Origin: Pseudomonadota bacterium
GTDB taxonomy: Bacteria; Pseudomonadota; Alphaproteobacteria; Rhizobiales; Rhizobiaceae
Assembly (NCBI GenBank): GCA_023457435.1
Contig: JAEWLS010000005.1
Location: forward strand, 62,001-126,000
Direction of reading: 5' to 3'
DNA length: 64,000 nucleotides
Shown here: one piece after another, positions 1-8,162 of the stretch
Layout of the letters: each line of letters begins with the position of its first letter
How positions within the stretch are numbered: position 1 is the stretch's first letter
The notes under the pieces: model-generated
Told to the model about the DNA's origin: nothing
The model's database searches: none
The model's input: only the letters and a program-made list of their open reading frames with translations
Translations under genes and position numbers: made by a program

Positions 1-663
1 CGTCAGGCAGCGCATCACCTCGGCGACGGCGAACACGCCGATCATGACGGAGATGAAGTTGATGCCTTCCATCATCGACACGCTGCCGAAGGTGAAGCGC
101 GGCGACCCGGTGATCATGTCGAGCCCGACGGTCGACAGCATCAGCCCGACGCAGAGCGAGATCAGCCCCTTGGCCGGGTTGTCGCCCGCAACCAGCGCGG
201 CCGTGCTCAGCCCTATCGCCGCCAGCCAGAAGTATTCCTGGTAGCGGAAGGCGAGCGCGAACTTCGCCAGCGTCGGCGCCAGCAGCGCGAGCGCGATGGT
301 GCCGACGATGCCGCCGATGACCGAACACAGCAGCGAGATCATCAGCCCCGTGCCGCCCTGCCCCTTGAGCGTCATCTCGTGCGATTCTTCGGTGTAGGCG
401 GCCGAGGCCGGAACGCCGGGAATGCGCAGCAACGCGCCCGGCAGGTCACCGGAGAAGATCGCCATGGCGACCGCCGTCGAGATGGCGGCAAGCGCCGCGA
501 CCGGTTCCATGAAGTACGTGATCGGCACCAGCATGGCGACGGCTAGCGTAGCGGATATGCCGGGCATGGCGCCGACGAGGATGCCGTAGACGCTCGCCAG
601 CAGGATGACGAGCATCACGTCGAAGCGGAAGACGAGGTCGAACGCAGCGAGCAGGTTGTCCAT
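1..663 (-). CDS. tctA: Tripartite tricarboxylate transporter large permease TctA (partial)
   Basis: This is the large membrane subunit of a TTT-family secondary transporter, which moves carboxylates across the inner membrane using the periplasmic receptor TctC. The visible 221 residues begin MDNLLAAFDLVF and include the family's glycine-rich stretch VYGILVGAMPGISATLAVAM and further hydrophobic segments such as GTIALALLAPTLAKFALAF. The start codon lies one base beyond the tctB stop, so the two are probably translationally coupled. The C-terminal half (the family is about 500 residues) is off the left edge. The substrate cannot be read from the sequence; TTT systems carry citrate, tartrate, terephthalate and others. 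Confidence 0.93.
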   Translation of the reverse strand, partial: MDNLLAAFDLVFRFDVMLVILLASVYGILVGAMPGISATLAVAMLVPITYFMEPVAALAAISTAVAMAIFSGDLPGALLRIPGVPASAAYTEESHEMTLKGQGGTGLMISLLCSVIGGIVGTIALALLAPTLAKFALAFRYQEYFWLAAIGLSTAALVAGDNPAKGLISLCVGLMLSTVGLDMITGSPRFTFGSVSMMEGINFISVMIGVFAVAEVMRCLT

Positions 664-664
664 C

Positions 665-1147
665 TCAGCGCACCATCAGCATTTCGATGGCGCCGATAGG
701 CAGCGGCACGCGCAGCAGGCGGGCGAAGATCATGTAAATGACCACGGTGACCACGGCGGCGATGACGGCGCTCGACGCAAGCTTCGCGGTGCCGCGCGTG
801 ACGGCCAGCAGCCCGCCTAGCATCAGGAACCCCGAAAGCAGGAAGCCCAGGCGCTCCGAAGCGAGGATGTAGAACACGACGCTGGCAACCACGGCTGCGA
901 GGATCATGTGGCTGCGTGGCTGGCGCGCCCACTCGGCAATGGCGAAAAGCGGGAGACCGCCCGATCGGCGCAGCGAGCCGACGATCAGCATGACGCCGCC
1001 CAGCCCCATCAGCACCGCGATCAGCCGCGGAAACAGATCCGGGCCGTATTTGACGCCCGGCAGCGCCGTGAACGTGCCGGCATAGACGAATGCGAAGATG
1101 GCGATAGCGAGAAAAATCCCGCCGGTGATGACGTCATTGGCTTTCAT
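665..1147 (-). CDS. tctB: Tripartite tricarboxylate transporter small permease TctB
   Basis: At 160 residues this has the normal length of the small, four-helix TctB subunit. It starts MKANDVITGGIFLAIAIFAF and keeps the family pattern of a first helix followed by a polar GPDLFPRL segment, then hydrophobic helices such as MILAAVVASVVFYILASERLGFLLSGFLML. It sits between tctC and tctA in the usual order tctC-tctB-tctA on the minus strand. A hairpin at 1196-1223 separates it from tctC, which would allow the receptor to be made in excess. TctB is poorly conserved, so the call rests on topology and context together. Confidence 0.9.
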   Translation of the reverse strand: MKANDVITGGIFLAIAIFAFVYAGTFTALPGVKYGPDLFPRLIAVLMGLGGVMLIVGSLRRSGGLPLFAIAEWARQPRSHMILAAVVASVVFYILASERLGFLLSGFLMLGGLLAVTRGTAKLASSAVIAAVVTVVIYMIFARLLRVPLPIGAIEMLMVR

Positions 1148-1195
1148 CGGGCCGTTCCTCCCGCCGCGATCGTCTGCGGCAACGTCCGCAAGGTC

Positions 1196-1223
1196 TTGGC
1201 CGGGCGTCCAAGTGCCCGGCCAA
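1196..1223 (-). terminator. GC hairpin between tctC and tctB
   Basis: A perfect 10-bp stem (TTGGCCGGGC pairing with GCCCGGCCAA, loop of 8) lies in the 91-bp gap between the tctC stop and the tctB start. No long U-tract follows, so it is more likely an attenuating or mRNA-stabilising stem than a full terminator. Similar stems follow the other two solute-receptor genes here (13218-13242 and 20082-20107). Confidence 0.6.
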
Positions 1224-1238
1224 ATGCAGTCGGCCCGG

Positions 1239-2222
1239 TTATTTCACCATGCCAGCGACCTTCATCACGTCGCAGATCGCCTTGTCCTGCGCGGCGTGGA
1301 AGGCGCGCGCCTCGTCCGGCCCAAGCCAGGAGAAGGCAAAGCCCCGCTCCTTCATGAACTTCTGGAACGGATCGCCGTCATATCCGGCCTTCACCGCGGC
1401 CAGAACCTTGGCCTTGATGTCGTCGGGCAGGCCGGCAGGCGCGCCGATCATGCGCCATGTGGCGAGGTTCCACTCGACGCCGATGGCTTCCTTGATGGTC
1501 GGCACGTCGGGAAACACCTTGTTGCGCTCGGGGCTCATCGTGCCCAGCGCCTTGATCGTACCGGCGTCGAGCAGCACCTTGCTGTCGGACAGCGGCGGCG
1601 TGACGAAGTCGACCGCACCTGACGATACGTCCTGCAGCGAGGGTCCGCCGCCCTGCGACGGAACCCAGGTCACGCGGTCCGGCTCGATACCCGCCGCCAC
1701 CATGAGGCCGACCCAGGCGAGGTGATAGATGCTGCCCGCGCCCGAGCCGGATGCGGTAAACGTGCCGGGCGGGCTCGACTTGATCGCCTCGATCGCCTCG
1801 GCCAGCGTGTTGAACTTCGAATCCTTCTTTACGATCACCGCCGAGTGCTCGACATTGAGCAGGGCGATCTGCGTGAACTTGTCGGCGCTGAGATCGGTCA
1901 GTCCCGAGCACACCAGCTGGCTCAGGTCGACGTTGATCGTGCCGATATTGTAGCCGTCGGGGGCCGACTGGGCCATGGCGGTGTGGCCAACCAGGCCCGA
2001 GCCACCGGTGCGGTTCACAACGTTGATCGGCTGCCCAAGCACCGGCTCCATGGCGGGGGTCAGCGCGCGAACCAGGATGTCAGTGCCGCCGCCCGCCGCC
2101 CACGGCACGATCATGGTCACAGGCCGGTTCGGATAGTCCTGCGCCTTGACAGGCGTGGCGATGGCCAAAGCGGCCAATGCGCCGGCCGCGAGGCCTTGCA
2201 TCGCCATGTTTCGCGCTCTCAT
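1239..2222 (-). CDS. tctC: Tripartite tricarboxylate transporter periplasmic receptor TctC (Bug family)
   Basis: Periplasmic solute receptor of the Bug family that hands substrate to TctAB. The first 30 or so residues are a Sec signal peptide (RARNMAMQG, then an Ala/Leu-rich core ending ATPVKAQ). The mature protein opens with the typical YPNRPVTMIVPWAAGGGTD motif, followed by a GQPINVVNRTGGSG element. Two in-frame ATGs lie six bases apart; GGAGGA abuts the first and is six bases from the second, so I choose the second (2222), giving 327 residues, normal for the family. The gene heads the tctCBA operon and diverges from the IclR gene, its likely regulator. The ligand is unknown. Confidence 0.93.
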   Translation of the reverse strand: MRARNMAMQGLAAGALAALAIATPVKAQDYPNRPVTMIVPWAAGGGTDILVRALTPAMEPVLGQPINVVNRTGGSGLVGHTAMAQSAPDGYNIGTINVDLSQLVCSGLTDLSADKFTQIALLNVEHSAVIVKKDSKFNTLAEAIEAIKSSPPGTFTASGSGAGSIYHLAWVGLMVAAGIEPDRVTWVPSQGGGPSLQDVSSGAVDFVTPPLSDSKVLLDAGTIKALGTMSPERNKVFPDVPTIKEAIGVEWNLATWRMIGAPAGLPDDIKAKVLAAVKAGYDGDPFQKFMKERGFAFSWLGPDEARAFHAAQDKAICDVMKVAGMVK

Positions 2223-2300
2223 GCTCATTCCTCCCAGTTCGAGCCTAACGGAAGCGGGCGCCTCCGTTCGTGCGGTCCTCCAACCGCGTGACGGATTTCT

Positions 2301-2318
2301 GAGAGATGGCCATCTCTC
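2301..2318. promoter_or_regulatory. 18-bp perfect palindrome upstream of tctC
   Basis: GAGAGATGGCCATCTCTC is a perfect inverted repeat in the intergenic region between divergent tctC and the IclR gene, 79 bases upstream of the tctC start. Its position fits an operator. The regulator that binds it is not known; the adjacent IclR protein is the first candidate. Confidence 0.5.
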
Positions 2319-2328
2319 TGTCAATTAA

Positions 2329-2482
2329 TTTTCTCACATATCTGGATGTCTTTTCGCCGTATGAGAAAAAATCGTGTTCCGCCGACGCTAAGGCGGCATC
2401 ACGGCGGGACTCCGACGAGCTAGTCGGTCAACCGGCTTGCCAATCTCGTATAGCGAATGTAACTCACGACAATATGAGAAAA
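2329..2482. promoter_or_regulatory. Three copies of a TATGAGAAAA-type half-site between tctC and the IclR gene
   Basis: TTTTCTCACA at 2329-2338 and TATGAGAAAA at 2360-2369 form an inverted pair. A further exact TATGAGAAAA lies at 2473-2482, just before the IclR ribosome binding site. IclR-type proteins bind pairs of short inverted half-sites, and the last copy is placed for autorepression. The assignment is inferred from repetition and position only. Confidence 0.5.
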
Positions 2483-2493
2483 CGAGGTTGCAT

Positions 2494-3327
2494 GTGGAAG
2501 CCGCAAGGGCAGAGCGCGAAGAGGGCCGCATCCAGTCGCTGGAGCGTGGCTTCATGGTCCTCGAGATGGTGGCGCGCAGCCGCGACGGGATCACGCTGTC
2601 GGAACTCAGCCGCAAGCTTGAGCTCCATACGAGCACGCTCTACCACCTGACCCGCACGCTGGTAGCGCTTGGCTATCTGCGCACGGGTCCGGACGACAAG
2701 CGTTACCGCATGGGGCGCGGCATCTACCAGATAGCGTCCGCTTGCCTCGACGAGGCGGAGATCAGCGCCACGGTCGAGCCCTATCTCGATCGTCTTGCTG
2801 CGGCCACCGGCGAGGCGACGCACTTCGCGATCTGGGAGCGCCGCAAGGCGCTGATCCTGACCCGGCGCGAAGGGCCTAACGCGCTGCAGATCACCGAGCG
2901 CGCGGGCACCTTGCGCCCGGTCTACTGCACCGCGATCGGCAAGGTCCTGCTCGCAGGCCTGACGGACGCGGTTTACGACGAGCACGTCGCGGAGATCGAT
3001 TTCGCGCCCATTACGCAGAACACCTTGCGCGACCCGCAGTCGCTGCGCCAGCAGGTCGAGCGGGCGCGGCGCGAGGGCATCGCCTACGACGACTGCGAGT
3101 TCAATCCGGACGTTCGGTGCATGGCCGCACCGGTACGCGATTTTCGCGGGCGCGTGCTTGGTGCGATCGGGTTCTCCGGCCCGGTCTGGCGCCTCTCGCT
3201 GGCAGGCATGAGCGACTACATCGCTGTCACCCGTTCGATCGCGGCCGAGGTTTCCGAGCATCTCGGCTTCCGCCCCGGCGAGGTCCTGCACGAGAAGGCG
3301 GATGCAAGACGGCGCGCCAATGGCTGA
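2494..3327 (+). CDS. IclR family transcriptional regulator
   Basis: The protein has the IclR architecture: an N-terminal winged helix-turn-helix (about residues 12-75; ITLSELSRKLELHTSTLYHLTRTL is the HTH) and a C-terminal effector-binding domain (about 90-255). The effector domain carries the usual LRPVYCTAIGKVLLA segment and the YDDCEFNPDVRCMAAPVRDFRG segment. I chose the GTG at 2494 because AACGAGG lies six bases upstream; an upstream TTG at 2437 is also open. It diverges from tctCBA and overlaps the following SDR by 26 bases, so all five genes probably form one regulon for uptake and oxidation of a carboxylate or related ligand. Confidence 0.92.
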   Translation: MEAARAEREEGRIQSLERGFMVLEMVARSRDGITLSELSRKLELHTSTLYHLTRTLVALGYLRTGPDDKRYRMGRGIYQIASACLDEAEISATVEPYLDRLAAATGEATHFAIWERRKALILTRREGPNALQITERAGTLRPVYCTAIGKVLLAGLTDAVYDEHVAEIDFAPITQNTLRDPQSLRQQVERARREGIAYDDCEFNPDVRCMAAPVRDFRGRVLGAIGFSGPVWRLSLAGMSDYIAVTRSIAAEVSEHLGFRPGEVLHEKADARRRANG

Positions 3328-4102
3328 GCTGAAAGGAAAAGCGGCGCTGGTCACCGGGGCCAGCAAGGGCATCGGACGAACCATTGCGGCGCGGCTCGCC
3401 GCGGAGGGTTGCGATGTAGCCCTTGTGGCGCGCGACGCGGAAACGTTGAGTTCAGCAGCTGCGGAAATCGCAGCGCAGCACGGCGTTCGCGCCATCGCGA
3501 TTGCCGCCGATCTGTCTTCGGAGGCGGGCTGCACCGCAACCGCGCTGGAGGCGGTCGACGCGCTCGGCGGCTTGGACATTCTGGTGAACTGCGCAGGCGA
3601 CACAAGGGCCGGCGCGTTCCCGGCCCAGCCGGATGCCGAGTGGACGAGCGGCTTCGCGCTCAAGTTCTTCGGAGCAGTGCGGCTCACGCGCGCCCTCTGG
3701 GAGCCGCTGAAGGTGCGACGCGGCACCGTGATCAACATCGGGGGCGCTGCAGCCTACACCCCCTCGCCCGGCTTCATGGTCGGCGGCGCCGTGAATGCCG
3801 CGCTGGCCCATTTCACCAAGTCACTCTCGAAGCAGGGCCTCATCGACGACGTCAACGTCAACATCATCCATCCTGGTTCGACCGTCACAGATCGCATGGA
3901 AGCCCTGATCCGGCAGGAGGCCGCCTCCACCGGCGCAAACGAAGACGAGGTGCGCCGCCGCAGCCGGGAACGCGCCGGCGTCAGGCGGCTGGGTGAGCCC
4001 GATGACATCGCGGAGGCCGTGGCATTTCTTTGTTCTCCCCGCGCCCGACACATCCAGGGCGTCGGCATCGCCGTCGACGGCGGTGCAACGCCCGGACTCT
4101 GA
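3302..4102 (+). CDS. SDR family NAD(P)-dependent oxidoreductase
   Basis: A classical short-chain dehydrogenase of 266 residues. The cofactor-binding motif VTGASKGIG is near residue 17 and the structural NAG motif appears as VNCAGD. The C-terminal segment ends IQGVGIAVDGGATPGL. The active-site region is unusual: the expected Ser is in a GGAAAYTPSPGF stretch, and the Tyr-x-x-x-Lys is not in its canonical form (the aligned region reads GGAVNAALAHFTK), so the Tyr may be replaced. The start at 3302 overlaps the IclR gene and has AAGGCGG before it; a second ATG at 3320 is possible. The substrate is probably linked to the neighbouring Tct system. Confidence 0.85.
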   Translation: MQDGAPMAELKGKAALVTGASKGIGRTIAARLAAEGCDVALVARDAETLSSAAAEIAAQHGVRAIAIAADLSSEAGCTATALEAVDALGGLDILVNCAGDTRAGAFPAQPDAEWTSGFALKFFGAVRLTRALWEPLKVRRGTVINIGGAAAYTPSPGFMVGGAVNAALAHFTKSLSKQGLIDDVNVNIIHPGSTVTDRMEALIRQEAASTGANEDEVRRRSRERAGVRRLGEPDDIAEAVAFLCSPRARHIQGVGIAVDGGATPGL

Positions 4103-4157
4103 CGGCAGCGGCCGCCCTGTCCCGAATCGTCAGATGGCGGCATGGGCGGCCTCGCGC

Positions 4158-5597
4158 TTATGCCGCGATGAAGTGCGTCATCTTGACGTTCAGATAGTCG
4201 TTGATCGCCTGACGCCCGCCCTCGCGGCCCATGCCGGAATGGTTGATTCCGCCAAACGGCGCCTCTGCATGGGCAATCATGAACGTGTTGATGCCCACCA
4301 TTCCGGAGTTGAGCCCCCTGCTGAGCGCGTCCGCCTTCGTCTGGCTACGGGTGAAGGCATAGGCGGCAAGGCCGTACGGCGTGGAGTTGGAGCGTTCGAT
4401 GGCGTCGTCGAGGTCGCGGAACGTCGCGATCGGCGCGAGCGGTCCGAACGGCTCCTCGCGCATGATGCGCGCGCCGTCGGGGACTTCCGCGAGCACCGTC
4501 GGCTCGAAGAAGAAGCCCTTGTTGCGGCTAGCCGGCCGCCGCCCGCCGGTCAGGCAGCGCGCGCCGTCGGCGACCGTCTCGTCGCACAGCTTCTCGACAC
4601 GGTCGCGTTGCGAGGCGAGCGTCAGCGGCCCCATCGTGGTGGCGGCGTCCTGGCTGTCTCCGAGCACAAGCGCCCTCGCTGCCGCCACCATGCCTTCGGT
4701 GAAGCGCTCTGCAACATTCTCGTGCACGTAGAATCGGTTGGGCGCGATGCAGACCTGGCCGGCATTGCGGAACTTGAAGGCGGCAGACTGGGCGGCTGCG
4801 GCCTCGACATCGCTGTCTTCGCAGACAACCACCGGCGCGTGTCCGCCGAGCTCCATCGAAGCGCGTTTGACCGTCTGCGCTGCCTGCGCCAGCAGCATCT
4901 TGCCGACACGGGTTGAACCGGTGAGCGAGATTTTGCGCACCTCGTCCGCCTCCATCAGCAGCGGGGTCACGGTGTCGGCGCGGCCGTGCAGCATCTGCAC
5001 CACTCCCGCCGGCGCGCCGCCTTCAACGCAGGCCATCGCGATCAGCGTCGATGTCAGCGGAGTCTGCTCCGACGGACGGCAGATGATCGGGCAACCGGCG
5101 GCGAGCGCAGGCGCGATCTTTCGGGCGATCAGGTTGACCGGGAAGTTCCACGCGGTGAAGGCGGCGACGATACCGACCGGTTCCGGCACGGACTGGAGTC
5201 GTCCGCCCTGACGCGACGGGATCGTCTCGCCAAACAAGCGCTCGGCCTCGCCCGCGAACCAGTCGAACTGCTCGATGGCGATGTTGACCTCGCCCTCGGA
5301 CTGCGACAGCGGCCGGCCGATCTCCAGCGACAGCGCGCGCGCGATCTCACCCTTGCGCCGCTCCATGGCTCGGGCGATGCCGCGCAGCACCTTGCCGCGT
5401 TCCCAGCCATGGACGGCCGACCAGGACTTCAGGGCCGCACGCGCATGGGACAGCACCTCGGCAACCTCCTCCGGGCCGGCCGACGGCGCAGTCCACAGCA
5501 CCTCCTCCGTGCACGGGTTGACGATATCCGTCCTCGGCCGGCGGTTTGCCGACCGCAACTCGCCGCCGATCAGCAGGCCGGGTTCGATGCCGCTCAT
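4158..5597 (-). CDS. NAD(P)-dependent aldehyde dehydrogenase
   Basis: A 479-residue aldehyde dehydrogenase of the succinate-semialdehyde/alpha-ketoglutarate-semialdehyde type. Catalytic Cys283 sits in NAGQVCIAPNRF, and the general-base Glu lies in SMELGGHAPVVV about 34 residues before it. The cofactor loop is TGSTRVGK and the proline-rich FTAWNFPVNL segment is present near residue 145. It is the last gene of the operon running down from the substrate-binding protein at 14561, 11 bases after the dehydratase. In non-phosphorylative sugar pathways such an enzyme oxidises the semialdehyde formed after dehydration, which is the role I infer here. The exact substrate is open. Confidence 0.9.
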   Translation of the reverse strand: MSGIEPGLLIGGELRSANRRPRTDIVNPCTEEVLWTAPSAGPEEVAEVLSHARAALKSWSAVHGWERGKVLRGIARAMERRKGEIARALSLEIGRPLSQSEGEVNIAIEQFDWFAGEAERLFGETIPSRQGGRLQSVPEPVGIVAAFTAWNFPVNLIARKIAPALAAGCPIICRPSEQTPLTSTLIAMACVEGGAPAGVVQMLHGRADTVTPLLMEADEVRKISLTGSTRVGKMLLAQAAQTVKRASMELGGHAPVVVCEDSDVEAAAAQSAAFKFRNAGQVCIAPNRFYVHENVAERFTEGMVAAARALVLGDSQDAATTMGPLTLASQRDRVEKLCDETVADGARCLTGGRRPASRNKGFFFEPTVLAEVPDGARIMREEPFGPLAPIATFRDLDDAIERSNSTPYGLAAYAFTRSQTKADALSRGLNSGMVGINTFMIAHAEAPFGGINHSGMGREGGRQAINDYLNVKMTHFIAA

Positions 5598-5608
5598 GTC
5601 ACACTCCG

Positions 5609-7333
5609 TCAGAGGATCGCCGGTTCGCCCGGCGAAGGGCCGAAACCCGTTTCAAGGAAGTCGAAGTCGCAGCCTTCATGCGCCTGTCCAATGTGGCGCG
5701 AGAACATCCAGCCATAGCCGCGCCCGAAGCGCGGCTGCGGCACGGGCAGCGCGGCGCGGCGATCGGCCAGTTCGTCCTCGCTCACCTGCATATCGATCCT
5801 TCGCCCGGCGACATCGACCCCGACGATGTCGCCGGTGCGCACCAGCGCCAGCGGCCCGCCGACATGGGCCTCGGGCGAGACGTGCAGCACGCAGGCGCCG
5901 TAGCTGGTGCCGCTCATTCGCGCGTCCGAGATGCGCAGCATGTCGCGCACCCCGACGCGCAGCAGCTTCTTCGGGATAGGCAGCATGCCCCATTCCGGCA
6001 TGCCCGGACCGCCCTGCGGCCCCGCGCCGCGCATGATGAGCACGGTGTCGGCGGTAACGTCGAGCGCCTCGTCGTCGATGCGCTCCTTGAGTTCGGCATA
6101 GCTGTCAAACACCAGCGCCGGCCCGGCATGGTCGAGCAGGCGCGGCTCGGCCGCCGAAGGCTTCATCACGCAGCCATCGGGCGCGAGATTGCCGTAGAGC
6201 ACCGCCATCGCCGGCTCGGACGAGACCGGCCGGCCGAGCGGGCGGATCACGTCGTCGTTCCAGCACGGCGCCCCGGCGAAGCCGTCGCCGATGGGCCGCC
6301 CGGAAACCGTGAGCGGCGAGCCGTCGAGCAGACCGGAGAGGCGCTCCATCAGCGCCAGGATGCCGCCGGCGTAGAAGAAGTCCTCCATCAGGTAGCGTTC
6401 GCCCGAGGGGCGCACGTTAGCGAGAACCGGGACCTTGCGGCTCGCGGCCTCGAAATCGTCGAGCCCGACATCGTGGCCGGCGCGGCGGGCCATGGCGATC
6501 AGGTGTATGACGGCATTGGTCGAGCAGCCCATCGCCATCGCCACGACGATGGCGTTCTGGAACGCCGCGCGCGACAGGATGGCGGACGGCTTCAGGTCTT
6601 CGCCGACCATCTCGACGATGCGCCTTCCGCAGGCCGACGCCATGCGAATGTGGCCCGCATCCGCGGCCGGGATGGAAGACGCGCCGGCCAGCGTCATGCC
6701 CATCGCCTCGGCGATCGCCGTCATCGTGCTGGCGGTGCCCATCGTCATGCAATGGCCGTAGGAGCGGGCGATGCCGGCCTCCACGGCCTGCCATTCGGCG
6801 GCGCCGATCTTGCCCGCGCGGCGGTCGTCCCAGTATTTCCAGGCATCGGAGCCTGAGCCCAGCGCCTCGCCGCGCAGATTGCCGCGCAGCATCGGCCCGG
6901 CGGGCATGAAGATCGCCGGAATGTCCATGCTGATCGCGCCAAGCAGCAGGCCGGGCGTGGTCTTGTCGCAGCCCCCCATCAGCACTGCGCCATCCACGGG
7001 GTGCGAGCGCAACAGCTCCTCCGTCTCCATGGCCAGCAGGTTGCGGTAGAGCATCGTCGTCGGCTTGACGAAATTCTCCGACAGCGAGATCGCCGGCAGT
7101 TCGAGCGGGAAGCCGCCTGCCTGGAATATGCCGCGCTTCACGTCCTCCACCCTCGTCTTGAAATGGGCGTGGCACGGGTTGATGTCGGACCAGGTGTTGA
7201 CGATGGCGATGACCGGCCGGCCGTTCCAGTCCTCCAGTTCGTAGCCCATCTGCATGAGCCGTGAACGGTGACCGAAGCCGCGCAGATCGTCGGCGTCGAA
7301 CCAGCGCGCGCTGCGGAGTGGCTTGTCGCTCAT
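5609..7333 (-). CDS. IlvD/Edd family dehydratase, sugar-acid type
   Basis: Iron-sulfur dehydratase of 574 residues, closest by motif to L-arabinonate/D-xylonate-type enzymes, which convert an aldonic acid to a 2-keto-3-deoxy acid. Candidate cluster cysteines appear in NPCHAHFK, GGCDKTTPG and GHCMTMGTAST, and the segment KPTTMLYRNLLAMETEELLR is typical of sugar-acid dehydratases rather than biosynthetic IlvD. I chose the ATG at 7333 (MSDKPLRSARWFDADDLRGF), seven bases after the upstream SDR stop; an earlier in-frame ATG would run into that gene. Together with the two dehydrogenases upstream and the aldehyde dehydrogenase downstream it gives the core of a Weimberg/Dahms-like pathway. Confidence 0.9.
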   Translation of the reverse strand: MSDKPLRSARWFDADDLRGFGHRSRLMQMGYELEDWNGRPVIAIVNTWSDINPCHAHFKTRVEDVKRGIFQAGGFPLELPAISLSENFVKPTTMLYRNLLAMETEELLRSHPVDGAVLMGGCDKTTPGLLLGAISMDIPAIFMPAGPMLRGNLRGEALGSGSDAWKYWDDRRAGKIGAAEWQAVEAGIARSYGHCMTMGTASTMTAIAEAMGMTLAGASSIPAADAGHIRMASACGRRIVEMVGEDLKPSAILSRAAFQNAIVVAMAMGCSTNAVIHLIAMARRAGHDVGLDDFEAASRKVPVLANVRPSGERYLMEDFFYAGGILALMERLSGLLDGSPLTVSGRPIGDGFAGAPCWNDDVIRPLGRPVSSEPAMAVLYGNLAPDGCVMKPSAAEPRLLDHAGPALVFDSYAELKERIDDEALDVTADTVLIMRGAGPQGGPGMPEWGMLPIPKKLLRVGVRDMLRISDARMSGTSYGACVLHVSPEAHVGGPLALVRTGDIVGVDVAGRRIDMQVSEDELADRRAALPVPQPRFGRGYGWMFSRHIGQAHEGCDFDFLETGFGPSPGEPAIL

Positions 7334-7340
7334 CGTCGTC

Positions 7341-8162
7341 TCATTGGCTGGCGGTGACCCCGCCATCAACATAGACGATCTGACCCGTCATATAGCTGCC
7401 GGCGGGCGCTGCGAAGGCGATGATCTGGCCCACCACCTCGAGTGGATCGCCGATACGGCCGAGCGGATTGCGATCGAGGATGAAGTCGCGAAAACCGTCG
7501 CGTTCGAGATGGTGGCGGATGCGCTCAGAGCGGATGAAGGTGGGCGCGACGCCGTTGACGGTGATGTTATGGGGCGCGAGCTCCATCGCGTGCTGCTTGA
7601 CCAGCATGGCGAGCCCGCCCTTGGTAGCGCAGTAGGCGGAGTAGCCGCGGCCGCGCAGCGCGAGTTGCGAACGCACCGAGAGCAGATGGATCTGCCGCCC
7701 GCCGCGGCCCTGTGCGATTTGCTGCTTCGCTACAGACTGGCCGAGGAACATCGCGGACTTCAGGTTGACCTCGTACATCTCGTCGAACGTCTCTTCCGTG
7801 ACCTCCAGCATCGGCTGCTCGCGCTGGATGCCGACACAGTTGACCAGCACGTCGATGCCGCCGAACTCGGCGGCCACGCGCGCCGTGGCCGCCGCGATAT
7901 CCGCCGTGGAGCGCGCGTCCATGGCAAAGCCGAAGGCGCGCCCGCCCGCCGTCCTGATGCGTTCAGCCAACTCCTCGGCCCGCGACGGGCTGCGGCCGGC
8001 TATGGCCACATGCGCGCCGCGCCGGGCCATGACCAGCGCAGTCGCTTCCCCGATGGCGCCATAGCCGCCGGGGATGAAGACGCGCAGCCCGGAGATGTCG
8101 AACAGCCGGTCCATGGCGGACGGGTCGATGTCGGGCGTGAGGCTGGGCTCGGGCCGATTCAT
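7341..8162 (-). CDS. SDR family oxidoreductase in sugar-catabolic operon
   Basis: Classical SDR of 273 residues. The Rossmann motif GGYGAIGEA is near residue 32, the catalytic Ser is in LLSVRSQ and the Tyr/Lys pair is in YSAYCATKGG. The C-terminus reads YMTGQIVYVDGGVTASQ. The start overlaps the end of the Gfo/Idh/MocA gene by ATGA, so translation is coupled. It probably oxidises a hydroxyl of the imported sugar, polyol or sugar acid, before or after the dehydratase step. Gluconate 5-dehydrogenase and 3-oxoacyl-ACP-reductase-like names are equally possible from homology alone. Confidence 0.9.
   Translation of the reverse strand: MNRPEPSLTPDIDPSAMDRLFDISGLRVFIPGGYGAIGEATALVMARRGAHVAIAGRSPSRAEELAERIRTAGGRAFGFAMDARSTADIAAATARVAAEFGGIDVLVNCVGIQREQPMLEVTEETFDEMYEVNLKSAMFLGQSVAKQQIAQGRGGRQIHLLSVRSQLALRGRGYSAYCATKGGLAMLVKQHAMELAPHNITVNGVAPTFIRSERIRHHLERDGFRDFILDRNPLGRIGDPLEVVGQIIAFAAPAGSYMTGQIVYVDGGVTASQ

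Noticed and set aside
3302..3327. IclR/SDR overlap as a frameshifted fusion
   Set aside because: Both genes have complete domains with normal ends and starts; a 26-base overlap is ordinary operon packing.
2464..3738. Long minus-strand open frame opposite the IclR gene
   Set aside because: It overlaps two well-supported genes antisense, has an Arg/Ala-rich composition and no recognisable motif; high-GC codon bias creates such frames.
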